Assembly (NCBI GenBank): GCA_934646005.1
Contig: CAKUED010000003.1
Location: 1 to 64,000 of the forward strand
DNA: 64,000 bases
Origin: an uncultured Oscillospiraceae bacterium
GTDB lineage: Bacteria; Bacillota; Clostridia; Oscillospirales; Oscillospiraceae
Reading direction: 5' to 3'
Part shown: one piece after another, positions 24,925-33,610 of the stretch
Numbering within the stretch: position 1 is the stretch's first letter
Layout: each line of letters opens with the position of its first letter
Notes under the pieces: model-generated
Database searches by the model: none
What the model was told of the DNA's origin: nothing
Seen by the model: the letters and a program-made list of their open reading frames with translations, nothing else
Position numbers and translations under genes: made by a program

Positions 24925-26316
24925 ATGAGAAAGATCAAAATTGGGTATCTGCCGCTGTATATCAAGCTCTATGACGACTGCGGGCAGGACCGCACGCCGC
25001 TGCTTGCGTACACGGACCACCTTGTCTCCCTGCTTGAGGCGCAGGGACTGGAGGTCGTGCGCCCGGCGGATCTGTGCCGCACGCACGAGGAATTTGACAG
25101 CGCCGCCGCGCTGTTTAACGCTGAGGACGTCGATGCCGTTGTGACGCAGCATCTGGCGTATTCGCCGTCGCTGGAGTCGATCGACGCGCTGCTGAGCCTG
25201 AAAGCGCCGATCGTCGTTCTGGATTCCACGCCGGACTATCAGCTCATCGCCGTCGCCGATCATAAAAACTGCATCGACAACGACCACGGCATCCACGGCG
25301 TGCAGGATATGTGCTGTATGCTGAAAAAGCACCATCATCCCTACACCATCTGCGCCGGTCACCCGGACGGCAGCAATGTGATCGAGCGCGTGGCTGGTAT
25401 GTGCCGCGCCGCGGCGGCGAAAAAGGCGTTCCAGACGGCGCGCATCGGCTCGGTCGGCGGCTCGTTTACCGGCATGGGCGATTTTATGGTCTCCGACGAG
25501 CGCTGCCGGCAGGAGATCGGCGCGACCGTCCAGTATATGACCCCGGACGACGCCGCAACCTATCTTGCGCAGGTCACGGACGACGAGGTGGACCGCGAGC
25601 TCGCGCTCGACCGCGAGCAGTTCCGCGTTGAGGTCGCGTCTGAGGAAAACTACCGCGCCGCGACGCGCGCGGGGCTTGCCGTGCGCAAGTGGATGCAGGC
25701 AAACGCGCTGACCGGCTGCACGGTGAACTTCCTGACGCTCGATGGCTGCGGGCTGCCGAAAATGCCGTTTGCCGAGTGCTGCAAGCTGCTTGCCCGCGGG
25801 CAGGGCTACGCCGGGGAGGGCGACGTTCTGACCGCCGGTCTCGTCGGCGCGCTGGCGAGCGTCTACCCGAACGTGACGTTTACCGAAATGTTCTGCCCCG
25901 ACTGGGAGCAGAACGTCATCCTCCTGAGCCACATGGGCGAGAGCAATCCACGCCTGACGCAGTGGACGCCGTTAATGACAGATATGCGCTTCCGCTACAA
26001 TAGCTGCGGCGACACCGTGGCGCTGTACGGCTGCTACCGCCCCGGCAAGGTCGTCTATGTCAATCTCGCACCGATGGACGGGCATTTCAGCCTCATCCTC
26101 AGCGAGGGCGAAATGCTGGACTGCGGGCTGATCGACGGCGCGTACCGCCGCAACACACAGGGCTGGTTTCGCCCGTGCAAGGCGCTTGCGCAATTCCTGG
26201 AGGAATACTCCTACGCCGGCGGCACGCACCACTCCGCCATGGTCTACGGCGCTGATATTGCCGAGCTGCGTGCCTTTGGCAAGATGATGGGCTTTGAGAT
26301 CCACGAGATCCGCTGA
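24925..26316 (+). CDS. L-fucose/L-arabinose isomerase-family protein
   Basis: A 463-aa cytoplasmic protein. It opens IGYLPLYIKLYDDCGQDRTP and has VVTQHLAYSPSLESIDALLS, VGGSFTGMGDF, LTLDGCGLPKMPF, MFCPDWEQNVILLSHMGESN and GGTHHSAMVYG. The overall plan and the C-terminal GGTHH block match the AraA/FucI-like isomerase superfamily, whose members bind Mn2+ with Glu/Asp/His residues and convert aldoses to ketoses. It is not close enough to AraA or FucI to assign a sugar. The start has GGAGGGATCTT upstream. It is first in a plus-strand operon whose promoter carries the palindromic operator. Confidence 0.78.
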   Translation: MRKIKIGYLPLYIKLYDDCGQDRTPLLAYTDHLVSLLEAQGLEVVRPADLCRTHEEFDSAAALFNAEDVDAVVTQHLAYSPSLESIDALLSLKAPIVVLDSTPDYQLIAVADHKNCIDNDHGIHGVQDMCCMLKKHHHPYTICAGHPDGSNVIERVAGMCRAAAAKKAFQTARIGSVGGSFTGMGDFMVSDERCRQEIGATVQYMTPDDAATYLAQVTDDEVDRELALDREQFRVEVASEENYRAATRAGLAVRKWMQANALTGCTVNFLTLDGCGLPKMPFAECCKLLARGQGYAGEGDVLTAGLVGALASVYPNVTFTEMFCPDWEQNVILLSHMGESNPRLTQWTPLMTDMRFRYNSCGDTVALYGCYRPGKVVYVNLAPMDGHFSLILSEGEMLDCGLIDGAYRRNTQGWFRPCKALAQFLEEYSYAGGTHHSAMVYGADIAELRAFGKMMGFEIHEIR

Positions 26317-26356
26317 CGCCCTGCCATACTGAATATTAAATAATGGAGGAATGATC

Positions 26357-27739
26357 ATGAACCACCGATCCCGTTCGCTTCTTGTACTCCTGCTCTGCCT
26401 GACGCTGCTGCTTGCCTGCGTATCCGGCTGCGCATCCGGCGAGGCTGTCTCCGACGAGACGCTAGAGCCCGCCGTCCAGCCCGAACCGGCAGAGGAAACA
26501 CCCGAAACCGAAGACCCCGCGCCCGCGTTTGAGACCCCGTCCATCGTCGTGGCGGAAAAAGAGCCGGTCGTGCTCCCCGAGCCGATCGTCCCCGAGCCCA
26601 CGACCGCCTATCCCGAGGCGCTCGCGCTGCTCACCTATCTCTCCGCCCTCACCGAGGAAGACGCCGCAGCCTATGACGCGCCCATGACCGGCGAACAGGC
26701 GGTCCGTGCGCTCGGCGTGCTGGGTCTCAGCGACTCCGGCATCTCCGCCGCCGACACAAGTGTCACCGGCGCGCAGATGCTCAGCGCCGCGCTGCGTCTG
26801 CTCGGCTATCCCGCGATGGACGAAGCCTCCGCCGTCTCGCAGGCGGAAGCGCTTTGCCTCACCCGCGGCTTCTGGCAGTTTGACGCCTCCGCCGCGCTCA
26901 CCACTGAACAGGGCGCAAACATCCTGCTCAGTGCTCTGCAAACTGACACCGTCAGCGCCGACGGCACGTCCACCGGCGAAAAGCTCGCCGCACGCATGGG
27001 CGTATCGCACGTCGTGCTGACCGAGTACGCCGAGCCGTTCAACCGCCCCGGCAGCACCTGGGTCTCGGCTGACACCGGCGAAGCCGTCGTCGGCGAGTTC
27101 ACCGCGACCCCCATCGCCGTTTTCGGCGATACCACAAGCTGGTGCGACCTTCTCGACGCGATCGGCTACGCGAAGGATGATCCCGCCAATGACCAGCACA
27201 TCCCGAAATACTTCCGCAACTGCGTGGACGGCGGTCTGCTGACCGAGCGTTTCTGGAAGCATCACAACGGTGACGACGGTCACAGCGAGTGCGCCAACGA
27301 CTTTACCGGCGGGCAGGACGCGATGCTGGAGGTCTATGAGATCGACAGCTACGAATACCGCAACGTCATTATGAACACGTTCCTCGGCATCAGCGACGAA
27401 AAGGGTCTGACCATCTACGGCTTTGAGCGCGCGGAATACGGTCCTTACACCGACGAGACCCGCCCCACCGCCGGCGCGTACATCACGCACAGCTACTGGA
27501 ACGCCTATGGTATGGGCAATGGCTATGAGGTCGTCGGTCCTGCCGACATCCGCACCGGCACGCTGGAGGGCGGCAACATTCTCACGACCACCATCGACGG
27601 CGTCGAATACACCAACGGTCAGTCCTACAGCTACGGTAAAAAGCTGACCACCGCCCCCGCGAACGCAGGCAAGGAATATAGCTTCCTGTTCGACCGCTAC
27701 GGCTTCCTGCTCGGCTGTATGGAAGCATCGTCCGACTAA
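26357..27739 (+). CDS. Lipoprotein with SLH-like and TSWCDLLDAIG modules
   Basis: A 460-aa lipoprotein (signal LLVLLLCLTLLLACVSGCAS). After an acidic Glu/Pro-rich linker it shows one degenerate copy of the repeat seen five times in the giant surface protein: TAYPEALALLTYL, TGEQAVRALGVLG, TTEQGANILLSALQ, then DTTSWCDLLDAIGY and DAMLEVYEIDSYEYRN. The C-terminal 100 residues are unique. The ATG at 26357 is chosen because GGAGGA lies 6 bp upstream; the ATG at 26351 is too close. The link with the giant protein is visible by eye and suggests a shared surface assembly or ligand. Function unknown. Confidence 0.65.
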   Translation: MNHRSRSLLVLLLCLTLLLACVSGCASGEAVSDETLEPAVQPEPAEETPETEDPAPAFETPSIVVAEKEPVVLPEPIVPEPTTAYPEALALLTYLSALTEEDAAAYDAPMTGEQAVRALGVLGLSDSGISAADTSVTGAQMLSAALRLLGYPAMDEASAVSQAEALCLTRGFWQFDASAALTTEQGANILLSALQTDTVSADGTSTGEKLAARMGVSHVVLTEYAEPFNRPGSTWVSADTGEAVVGEFTATPIAVFGDTTSWCDLLDAIGYAKDDPANDQHIPKYFRNCVDGGLLTERFWKHHNGDDGHSECANDFTGGQDAMLEVYEIDSYEYRNVIMNTFLGISDEKGLTIYGFERAEYGPYTDETRPTAGAYITHSYWNAYGMGNGYEVVGPADIRTGTLEGGNILTTTIDGVEYTNGQSYSYGKKLTTAPANAGKEYSFLFDRYGFLLGCMEASSD

Positions 27740-27752
27740 ATTATATGAAAGG

Positions 27753-27789
27753 CGGCTGTGCGCTGTCTGTGCCAGATAGCGTACAGCCG
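27753..27789. other. Hairpin between lipoprotein and dehydrogenase genes
   Basis: CGGCTGTGCGCTGTCTG and CAGATAGCGTACAGCCG pair around a 3-base loop with two or three mismatches. No T-run follows. It lies 14 bp before the dehydrogenase start, which itself lacks a good Shine-Dalgarno sequence, so it may affect translation or processing of the downstream message. Confidence 0.5.
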
Positions 27790-27803
27790 AATGGTAAATT
27801 TCC

Positions 27804-28895
27804 ATGGCATACCGGCATCTTGCCTATGAAGACGTCAAAGCCTTCTGTATAAAAGTCTTTCAGGGCTACGGCTTTTCCAAAACTGAAAGCGAGCAGATCA
27901 CCGAGGTCCTGCTGGAAGCGGACCTGTCCGGCATCGAGTCGCACGGCATCCAGCGTCTGACCCGCTATCATTTTGAAATTCTCTCCGGCTTTGTCAAGCT
28001 GGACGCGTCGCCGGAGATCGTCTGCGAAACGCCCATCAGTGCCGTCGTTGACGGTCACGACACGATGGGGCAGCTTCTCGGCGTCTACTCCATGAACCTC
28101 GCCATCGAAAAGGCGAAAAAGACCGGCGTCGGCATCGTCAGCGTCCGCAACGCCAACCACTACGGCATCGCGGGCTATTACGCGAATATGGCGGTCAAAC
28201 AGGATATGATCGGCATCAGCATGACGAACGCTGAATCCATCATGGTGCCGACGTTCGGCAAGGAGGCGGTGCTCGGCACGAATCCCATCGCCTTTGCCAT
28301 GCCCGCCGATCCTGTTCCGTTCTCGTTTGACGCTGCCACCACGGTCGTCCCGCGCGGAAAGCTCGAAGTTTACGCAAAACGCGGCAAGCCCCTGCCCGAC
28401 GGCTGGGCGCTGGACGAGACCGGGCATCCGAGCACGGATTCCGAGCGTGTGCTCGCCAACATCATCCACAAAGCCGGCGGCGGCATCCTCCCCCTCGGCG
28501 GTGCGGGCGAACTCACCAGCGGCTATAAGGGCTACGGCTTCGGCATGATCTGCGAGATCATGACCGGCATCCTCGCCTCCGGCAAGACCTCCAACCACGT
28601 CAACCGCACGCCGGGACGTGTCGATACCGCGCTGAACTTCGTTGCGCTGGATTACGGCGCGTTCGGCGACAAAGCCGCCATCCGGGCGCATATGTCCACC
28701 TTCATGCAGGAGATCCGCGACTCGCAGAAAGCCGACGGCGCGGACCGCATTTATATCCACGGCGAAAAGGAGCACGAGCACCACGCACTCGTGCTGCGCG
28801 AAGGCATCCCGGTCAACGAAAAAACCTATGCCGAGATGACCAGGATCGGCGACTATACCGGCGCTTCCGCCCTCCTTCCGCAATACATCGACTGA
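27804..28895 (+). CDS. Ldh/malate dehydrogenase-family (type 2) oxidoreductase
   Basis: A 363-aa protein of the L-malate/L-lactate dehydrogenase type 2 family (YlbC, YiaK, AllD). Blocks include EADLSGIESHGIQRLTRY, VVDGHDTMGQ, VSVRNANHYGIAGYYA, AFAMPADPVPFSFDAATT and GYKGYGFGMICEIMTGILAS. The His in NHYG and the Asp in FSFDAAT are typical of the active site. Family members reduce or oxidise 2-keto acids such as 2,3-diketogulonate, ureidoglycolate or malate with NAD(P). In this operon it could act on a sugar-derived keto acid. No clear ribosome site precedes the ATG, but a stop codon three codons upstream in frame excludes a longer version. Confidence 0.85.
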   Translation: MAYRHLAYEDVKAFCIKVFQGYGFSKTESEQITEVLLEADLSGIESHGIQRLTRYHFEILSGFVKLDASPEIVCETPISAVVDGHDTMGQLLGVYSMNLAIEKAKKTGVGIVSVRNANHYGIAGYYANMAVKQDMIGISMTNAESIMVPTFGKEAVLGTNPIAFAMPADPVPFSFDAATTVVPRGKLEVYAKRGKPLPDGWALDETGHPSTDSERVLANIIHKAGGGILPLGGAGELTSGYKGYGFGMICEIMTGILASGKTSNHVNRTPGRVDTALNFVALDYGAFGDKAAIRAHMSTFMQEIRDSQKADGADRIYIHGEKEHEHHALVLREGIPVNEKTYAEMTRIGDYTGASALLPQYID

Positions 28896-28909
28896 CGCGC
28901 CATCCCGGC

Positions 28910-28945
28910 ATCCGCAGGAATCCCCCTTCCTGCGGATCGCGCGTT
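28910..28945 (+). terminator. Rho-independent terminator after the dehydrogenase gene
   Basis: ATCCGCAGGAA, a 6-base C-rich loop and TTCCTGCGGAT make a perfect 11-bp stem, followed by CGCGCGTTTT. The T-run is short and slightly separated. It ends the isomerase operon before the repressor promoter. Confidence 0.65.
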
Positions 28946-28989
28946 TTCCGGCGATACGTTGCACTTTTACGCAAAACACCGGCTTTTGG

Positions 28990-29018
28990 TTTACAACAGA
29001 TGTAATTTTTGGTATACT
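28990..29018 (+). promoter_or_regulatory. Promoter of the AraR-like repressor gene
   Basis: TTTACA, a 17-bp spacer, then TATACT. Inside it is the small dyad TTACA-ACAGA-TGTAA. The CTTGTCCG-type operator is not present here, so autoregulation through that motif is not indicated. Confidence 0.7.
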
Positions 29019-29048
29019 TAACAAAAAAGCAGGAGGACATAAGCATAC

Positions 29049-30125
29049 ATGAGCAGCCGAACCAGCATTGAGCCACTGTACATCCAAGTTAAAAACGATA
29101 TACTTTCGCAGATCCTGAGCGGCTCCATCAAGGTCGGAGACAAGCTGATGTCCGAGAGCGAGATGATGCAGCATTACAGCGTCGGGCGCGTCACCATCCG
29201 CGCCGCGCTGGCAGAGCTGGCGGTGACGGGATGCCTCAAAAAAGAGCAGGGGCTCGGGACATTCTGCGTCGCCATTCCCTCTGCGGAAAAGCGCCCCGAT
29301 ATTGACGTGCTTCTCAACTGCAACGACACCTATATCGTCCCGTCCCTGCTGATGGGCATCAATACCGTCCTGGAGGCGGAAAACTGCGATCTGCTGCTGC
29401 ACGATGTGCGGGGCTCGTTTCAGGAGACCGGGCGCATCCTCGAGAGCATTTTGCAGCGCGGCACTGACGGCGTCATCATCCAGTACCCCCGGCAGGAGGA
29501 CGGCGCTGAGCCCGTTCTGCCGCCGCTGGAGCGTCTGCGCCAGCTGGAAATTCCCGTTGTGACGCTCTGCGGCTCGCTGTCCGAGAGCTGCGCCTCTTTG
29601 CAGATCGACGACCATTACGGCGCACATATCGCCGCGCAGTATCTGCTCGACTGCGGTCACAGCCGCGTTCTGGCGCTCTTTCCCGAGACGGATTTCGGCG
29701 TGGAGGCGCGCTTTGAGAGCACCCGGAGCACGCTCGCAGCCTCACCCGGCGTCAGCTTTCACTCGCTGCGCACCAGCGACGTCTCCGGCGACGCGGAGCG
29801 GCTTTTGCAGCTGGTCGTACAGACGCGCGTCAGCGCCATCATCTGCTATAACGACTTCTACGCCGTGCAGTGTATGCACGTTTTGCAGGAGGCGGGCTAC
29901 CGCATCCCGGAGGATATTTCCCTCATCGGCTTTGACGACACGCCGCTGTCCACCAGCGCCGTCCCGCAGCTGACCAGCGTCTCCCACCCAAAGGACCACA
30001 TGGGCAGCGACGCGGCGCACACCATCCTGCACTGGATGCGCGGCAGCGTCACCAAGCCCTCCAAAACCATCTACCGCCCGGAGCTTGTCATCCGCCAGTC
30101 CGTCTGCGACCTCCGCAGCCGCTGA
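29049..30125 (+). CDS. AraR-type GntR/LacI hybrid transcriptional repressor
   Basis: A 358-aa regulator. Residues 1-75 are a GntR winged helix (EPLYIQVKNDILSQILSGSI, GDKLMSESEMMQHYSVGRVT, IRAALAELAVTGCLKKEQGL). The remainder is a LacI/RbsB-type sugar-binding core (DTYIVPSLLMGINTVLEAEN, ILQRGTDGVIIQYP, CGGSLSESC-like loop, HYGAHIAAQYLLDCGHSRVL, DISLIGFDDTPLSTSAVPQLT). This is the domain order of Bacillus AraR, whose operators contain TTGTnCGnACAA. Three matching palindromes in the window make this protein the best candidate for their ligand. It probably senses a pathway sugar. It is followed by a strong terminator, so it is transcribed alone. The ribosome site is AGGAGGAC, 12 bases before the ATG. 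Confidence 0.88.
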   Translation: MSSRTSIEPLYIQVKNDILSQILSGSIKVGDKLMSESEMMQHYSVGRVTIRAALAELAVTGCLKKEQGLGTFCVAIPSAEKRPDIDVLLNCNDTYIVPSLLMGINTVLEAENCDLLLHDVRGSFQETGRILESILQRGTDGVIIQYPRQEDGAEPVLPPLERLRQLEIPVVTLCGSLSESCASLQIDDHYGAHIAAQYLLDCGHSRVLALFPETDFGVEARFESTRSTLAASPGVSFHSLRTSDVSGDAERLLQLVVQTRVSAIICYNDFYAVQCMHVLQEAGYRIPEDISLIGFDDTPLSTSAVPQLTSVSHPKDHMGSDAAHTILHWMRGSVTKPSKTIYRPELVIRQSVCDLRSR

Positions 30126-30137
30126 TACCGCATCCCC

Positions 30138-30170
30138 AATGCCGCCCCAAATGGGGCGGCATTTTTTATA
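30138..30170 (+). terminator. Rho-independent terminator of the repressor gene
   Basis: AATGCCGCCCC and GGGGCGGCATT form an 11-bp stem with a 4-base loop, followed directly by TTTTTATAT. A textbook terminator. Confidence 0.92.
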
Positions 30171-30197
30171 TCAGGCAACCGGCTTTATGGGGGCTCT

Positions 30198-30275
30198 ATG
30201 TTCTGAAAAGAAAGCACATTTTCTGAATTGCCGGATGCGCCATCTGGGCGCATAATATAAGCATACTCAGAACAT
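30198..30275 (+). promoter_or_regulatory. Promoter with TTCTGAA repeats upstream of the DUF4091 operon
   Basis: TTGCCG (30228-30233), a 17-bp spacer and CATAAT (30251-30256) form the likely promoter. Two direct TTCTGAA copies lie at 30201 and 30221, 20 bp apart and abutting the -35 box, the layout of AraC/YesN-type activator sites. In addition ATGTTCTGA (30198) is mirrored as TCAGAACAT (30267). Confidence 0.55.
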
Positions 30276-30307
30276 TTTACAGCCGCGTGTGCCGGAGGAG
30301 GAAATCC

Positions 30308-31969
30308 ATGAACATTCAGCTCATTCAAATTCCGCCGCTTCAGAAATTTCGCCCCACCGACTCGTTTTTTGACCATACCGAGCTCCGCGAGCAGACCGTG
30401 CTGCGCGGGGAGCGGCTCTGCTATCAGGTCTGCATCCGCTCTGACGCCCGGCAGTCCGTGACCGTCTCGCTGGAAAGTGCGCTTGCCCCATACTGTAAGC
30501 TCTATCTTGTAAAAAACGTGGTCATGGATGTGCCCGCGCGCAGCGAAAACCTGCGTGGGGAGGACTACATCTCTCTTGAGCCCGGTCTCATGCCCGATCT
30601 GCTCCTGCCGGTCGGCGAGCAAAACCGGGAGCTGTTCCTCTCCGACACACCCACCGTTTTCTGGGTCAGGGCGGATATTCCGCAGGAGCTCCCGGCAGGA
30701 GACTATACGATCCGCCTGCGCCTGACCGCTGCGGACGCACAGTCGCCCGATGACCATGCGGAATCGGTCATGCAGCTGCACGTCCTTCCCGCGCAGATGC
30801 CGGAGCAGCAGCTCAACTACACCCGCTGGCTCTATATCGACTGCATCGCCGTGCAGCACCATGTGGAGATCTTTTCGGAGCAGCACTGGCAGCTCATCGA
30901 CAAATACATCGCCGCCGCCGTGGACGTCGGCATCAATATGATCCTCGTCCCGGTCCATACGCCGCCGCTCGACGTCGCAGTCGGGACGACGCGCCCCTGC
31001 GTACAGCTCGTAGACATTGAAAAATGCGGGGAAAGCTACCGATTCGGCTTTGAACGCCTGCACCGCTTCCTCGCCATCTGCAAGAAAAACGGTATCCGTT
31101 ATTACGAGATCGCGCACCTTTTCTCACAATGGGGCGCGAAATGCGCGGCAAATATCCGTGTGACGGAAAACGGAAACAGCAGCTATCTGTTCGGCTGGCA
31201 CACGCCCGCAAACGATCCCGCCTACATGGCATTCCTGAAGCAGTACCTCGCAGCGGTCTGCAAAGAATTACAGCAGGAAGGGATCGGCCGGCAGACCTAC
31301 TTCCACATCTCCGACGAGCCGTCTCTGGAGGCGATCGACAATTACCGCAGCGCGGCGGAGATCATCCGTCCGCTGATCGGCGACTGCCGGACGCTGGACG
31401 CGCTGTCGGACTACGCGTTTTACGAAAAAGGACTGGTGGAATGCCCCGCCACATCCATCGACCATATTCAGGTCTTTCTCGATCACCGTGTGCCCGATCA
31501 GTGGCTGTATTACTGCTGCTTCCCGGAGAGCGTTTACGCAAACAGCTTCCTCGCCATGCCGCTGCGCAGGACGCGGATGCTCGGCTTTCTGATGTACAAA
31601 TACCAGATCTGCGGTTTTCTGCACTGGGGCTTCAATTTTTACAACTCCATTCTGTCGCGCTATCCCATCAACCCCTATCTGACCACATCCGCAGACGGCG
31701 CGTTCGCGTCCGGCGACCCGTTTATCGTCTATCCGGGGCAGGATACGGTCCTGCCGTCCATGCGCGGCGAGACTATGTACGCGGCGATCCAGGATATGGA
31801 CCTCTGCCTTGCACTGGAGCGCCGGATCGGTCGGGACGCCGTGGTGCAGATGATCGACGAGGCGGCAGGCTATGACGTCCGCTTTGACCGCTACCCCAAA
31901 AACGACCGCTATCTGACGGAGCTTCACGCCAAAATGGTGCAGCGCATCAAGCAGGAGGACGCAACATGA
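30308..31969 (+). CDS. DUF4091-type predicted glycoside hydrolase
   Basis: A 553-aa protein with no signal peptide. The N-terminal ~170 residues look like a beta-sandwich (FWVRADIPQELPAGDYTIRL). The rest resembles the DUF4091 TIM-barrel: INMILVPVHTPPLD, YYEIAHLFSQWG, YFHISDEPSLEAID with candidate acidic residues DE, and YYCCFPESVYANSFLAMPL. Families with DUF4091 are linked to glycan degradation, mostly without tested activity. The start has GGAGGAGGAAATCC upstream; an earlier in-frame ATG lacks one. It overlaps the GH20 gene by 4 bp, so the two are translationally coupled. Absence of a signal peptide suggests action on imported oligosaccharides. Confidence 0.75.
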   Translation: MNIQLIQIPPLQKFRPTDSFFDHTELREQTVLRGERLCYQVCIRSDARQSVTVSLESALAPYCKLYLVKNVVMDVPARSENLRGEDYISLEPGLMPDLLLPVGEQNRELFLSDTPTVFWVRADIPQELPAGDYTIRLRLTAADAQSPDDHAESVMQLHVLPAQMPEQQLNYTRWLYIDCIAVQHHVEIFSEQHWQLIDKYIAAAVDVGINMILVPVHTPPLDVAVGTTRPCVQLVDIEKCGESYRFGFERLHRFLAICKKNGIRYYEIAHLFSQWGAKCAANIRVTENGNSSYLFGWHTPANDPAYMAFLKQYLAAVCKELQQEGIGRQTYFHISDEPSLEAIDNYRSAAEIIRPLIGDCRTLDALSDYAFYEKGLVECPATSIDHIQVFLDHRVPDQWLYYCCFPESVYANSFLAMPLRRTRMLGFLMYKYQICGFLHWGFNFYNSILSRYPINPYLTTSADGAFASGDPFIVYPGQDTVLPSMRGETMYAAIQDMDLCLALERRIGRDAVVQMIDEAAGYDVRFDRYPKNDRYLTELHAKMVQRIKQEDAT

Positions 31970-33597
31970 ACAGGACTTCTTTCCGCACCCTCGGCACGAT
32001 GCTCGACTGCTCGAGAAACGCCGTGCCGAATCTGGAAACACTCAAAAAATGGGTAGAGCTGACCACGAGCCTCGGCTTTAACACGCTGCTTCTCTACACC
32101 GAGGACACCTACGAGCTTCCCGATGAGCCGTATTTCGGCTATATGCGCGGGCGCTATACACAGCAGGAGCTACGCGAGCTGGACGCCTATGCCTGCGCGC
32201 ACGGCATGACGCTCATCCCCTGCATCCAGACGCTGGCGCACCTGTATGCCATCAAGCGCTGGCCGGAATACTGGCAGCATTTTGACACGGATGATATTCT
32301 GCTGGCGGACGATGAACGCGTGTACCTGCTCATTGAGCATATGTTCCAGAGCCTTGCCGCGTCGTTTTCCTGCCGGACGGTGCATCTCGGCATGGATGAG
32401 GCGGAGATGCTCGCGCGCGGGCGCTATTATTCTCAGCACGGCGACTGTGACCGCCTGCAATTGCTGCTCCGGCACTTAAGGCGCGTCTGCGCGATCGGCG
32501 AAAAATACGGCTTCCGCTTCCTTATCTGGTCGGATATGTTCTTCAAGCTCGCCACCGGCGGGCAGTATTACGACGACCAGATGCAGATCGACGAGCGCGT
32601 GCGGGAGCAAATTCCCGAAAATGTCGAGCTCGTTTACTGGGACTATTATTCTGTGCAAAAGCCGCACTACGACGGGATGCTTCGGGCGCACCAGAAGCTG
32701 AAGGAGAGTACCTGGTTTGCCGGCGGGCTCTGGAAGTGGACAGGCTATGCGCCGCACAACGGCTACAGCATGGAGATCACCAAGGCGGCACTGGCGAGCT
32801 GCCGCGAGCACGGCGTGCAGGACGTCTTTTTTACCATGTGGGGCGACGACGGCGGCGAATGCTCTCCCTTTACGCTCCTGCCGTCGCTGTTTTACGCGTC
32901 TGAGCTCGCCAAAGGAATGGAAGATGACGCCGCCATCCGCGAAGCCTTTGCACAGCGCTTTGGCGTCGCGTTTGACGATTTTATGCAGCTCGACCTGCCG
33001 GGAACGCGCAACGCGCTTACGGACGGATACCGAAATCTGGATAAGCTGCTGCTGTATAACGACCCGTTCATGGGCATGATGGACAAGACCGTCCTGCCCG
33101 GCGAGGGTGCGCAGTTCGGCGTCTGCGCGGAGCATCTGGAAGCGTTGGCAAAACTGCCGGAGTGGGGCTATCTGTTTAAGACGCTCGGCGTGCTGTGCCG
33201 GGTGCTGGAGGGGAAGGCGGAGCTGGGGGTGCGCGTACACGAGGCGTACCACAGCGGTGACAGGGACGCGCTCCGCGCGCTCATTCCCGATCTTGACGAG
33301 ACGCTTCGCCGCCTGGAGCGATTCCACGCCGTCTACCGCGCGCAGTGGATGCGGGAAAACAAGCCGCACGGCTTTGACGTGCAGGACATCCGCCTCGGCG
33401 GACTGATGCAGCGGCTGAAAACCTGCCGCGCGCGGCTGGATACCTATTGCAGCGGCGGGCTTGACCGATTGGAAGAGCTGGAAGAAGAACAGTTCGACTT
33501 CTTTGACGGCGGCAGGCGCTGCCCGACGCCGTCCTTTACGCCCTGGGGGCTCATCGCCACGGCAAATATCGTTTACAACACAGGAATGCTTATATAA
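31966..33597 (+). CDS. GH20-type beta-N-acetylhexosaminidase (GcnA-like)
   Basis: A 543-aa cytoplasmic glycosidase. Near the start GTMLDCSRNAVPNLETLKKW and GFNTLLLYTEDTYEL resemble the GcnA-like GH20 branch. The catalytic pair is HLGMDEAEML (Asp144-Glu145), where the Asp helps the substrate acetamido group attack and the Glu is the acid/base. FFTMWGDDGGE late in the barrel fits the substrate-binding Trp region. The protein lacks the N-terminal GH20b domain. It should remove terminal GlcNAc or GalNAc from imported oligosaccharides. The start codon overlaps the stop of the DUF4091 gene. Confidence 0.8.
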   Translation: MNRTSFRTLGTMLDCSRNAVPNLETLKKWVELTTSLGFNTLLLYTEDTYELPDEPYFGYMRGRYTQQELRELDAYACAHGMTLIPCIQTLAHLYAIKRWPEYWQHFDTDDILLADDERVYLLIEHMFQSLAASFSCRTVHLGMDEAEMLARGRYYSQHGDCDRLQLLLRHLRRVCAIGEKYGFRFLIWSDMFFKLATGGQYYDDQMQIDERVREQIPENVELVYWDYYSVQKPHYDGMLRAHQKLKESTWFAGGLWKWTGYAPHNGYSMEITKAALASCREHGVQDVFFTMWGDDGGECSPFTLLPSLFYASELAKGMEDDAAIREAFAQRFGVAFDDFMQLDLPGTRNALTDGYRNLDKLLLYNDPFMGMMDKTVLPGEGAQFGVCAEHLEALAKLPEWGYLFKTLGVLCRVLEGKAELGVRVHEAYHSGDRDALRALIPDLDETLRRLERFHAVYRAQWMRENKPHGFDVQDIRLGGLMQRLKTCRARLDTYCSGGLDRLEELEEEQFDFFDGGRRCPTPSFTPWGLIATANIVYNTGMLI

Positions 33598-33610
33598 AGG
33601 AGGGGTTTCC

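Noticed and set aside
27741..29660. Long minus-strand open frame opposite the dehydrogenase and repressor genes
   Set aside because: It crosses a terminator and a promoter on the other strand and encodes no recognisable protein.
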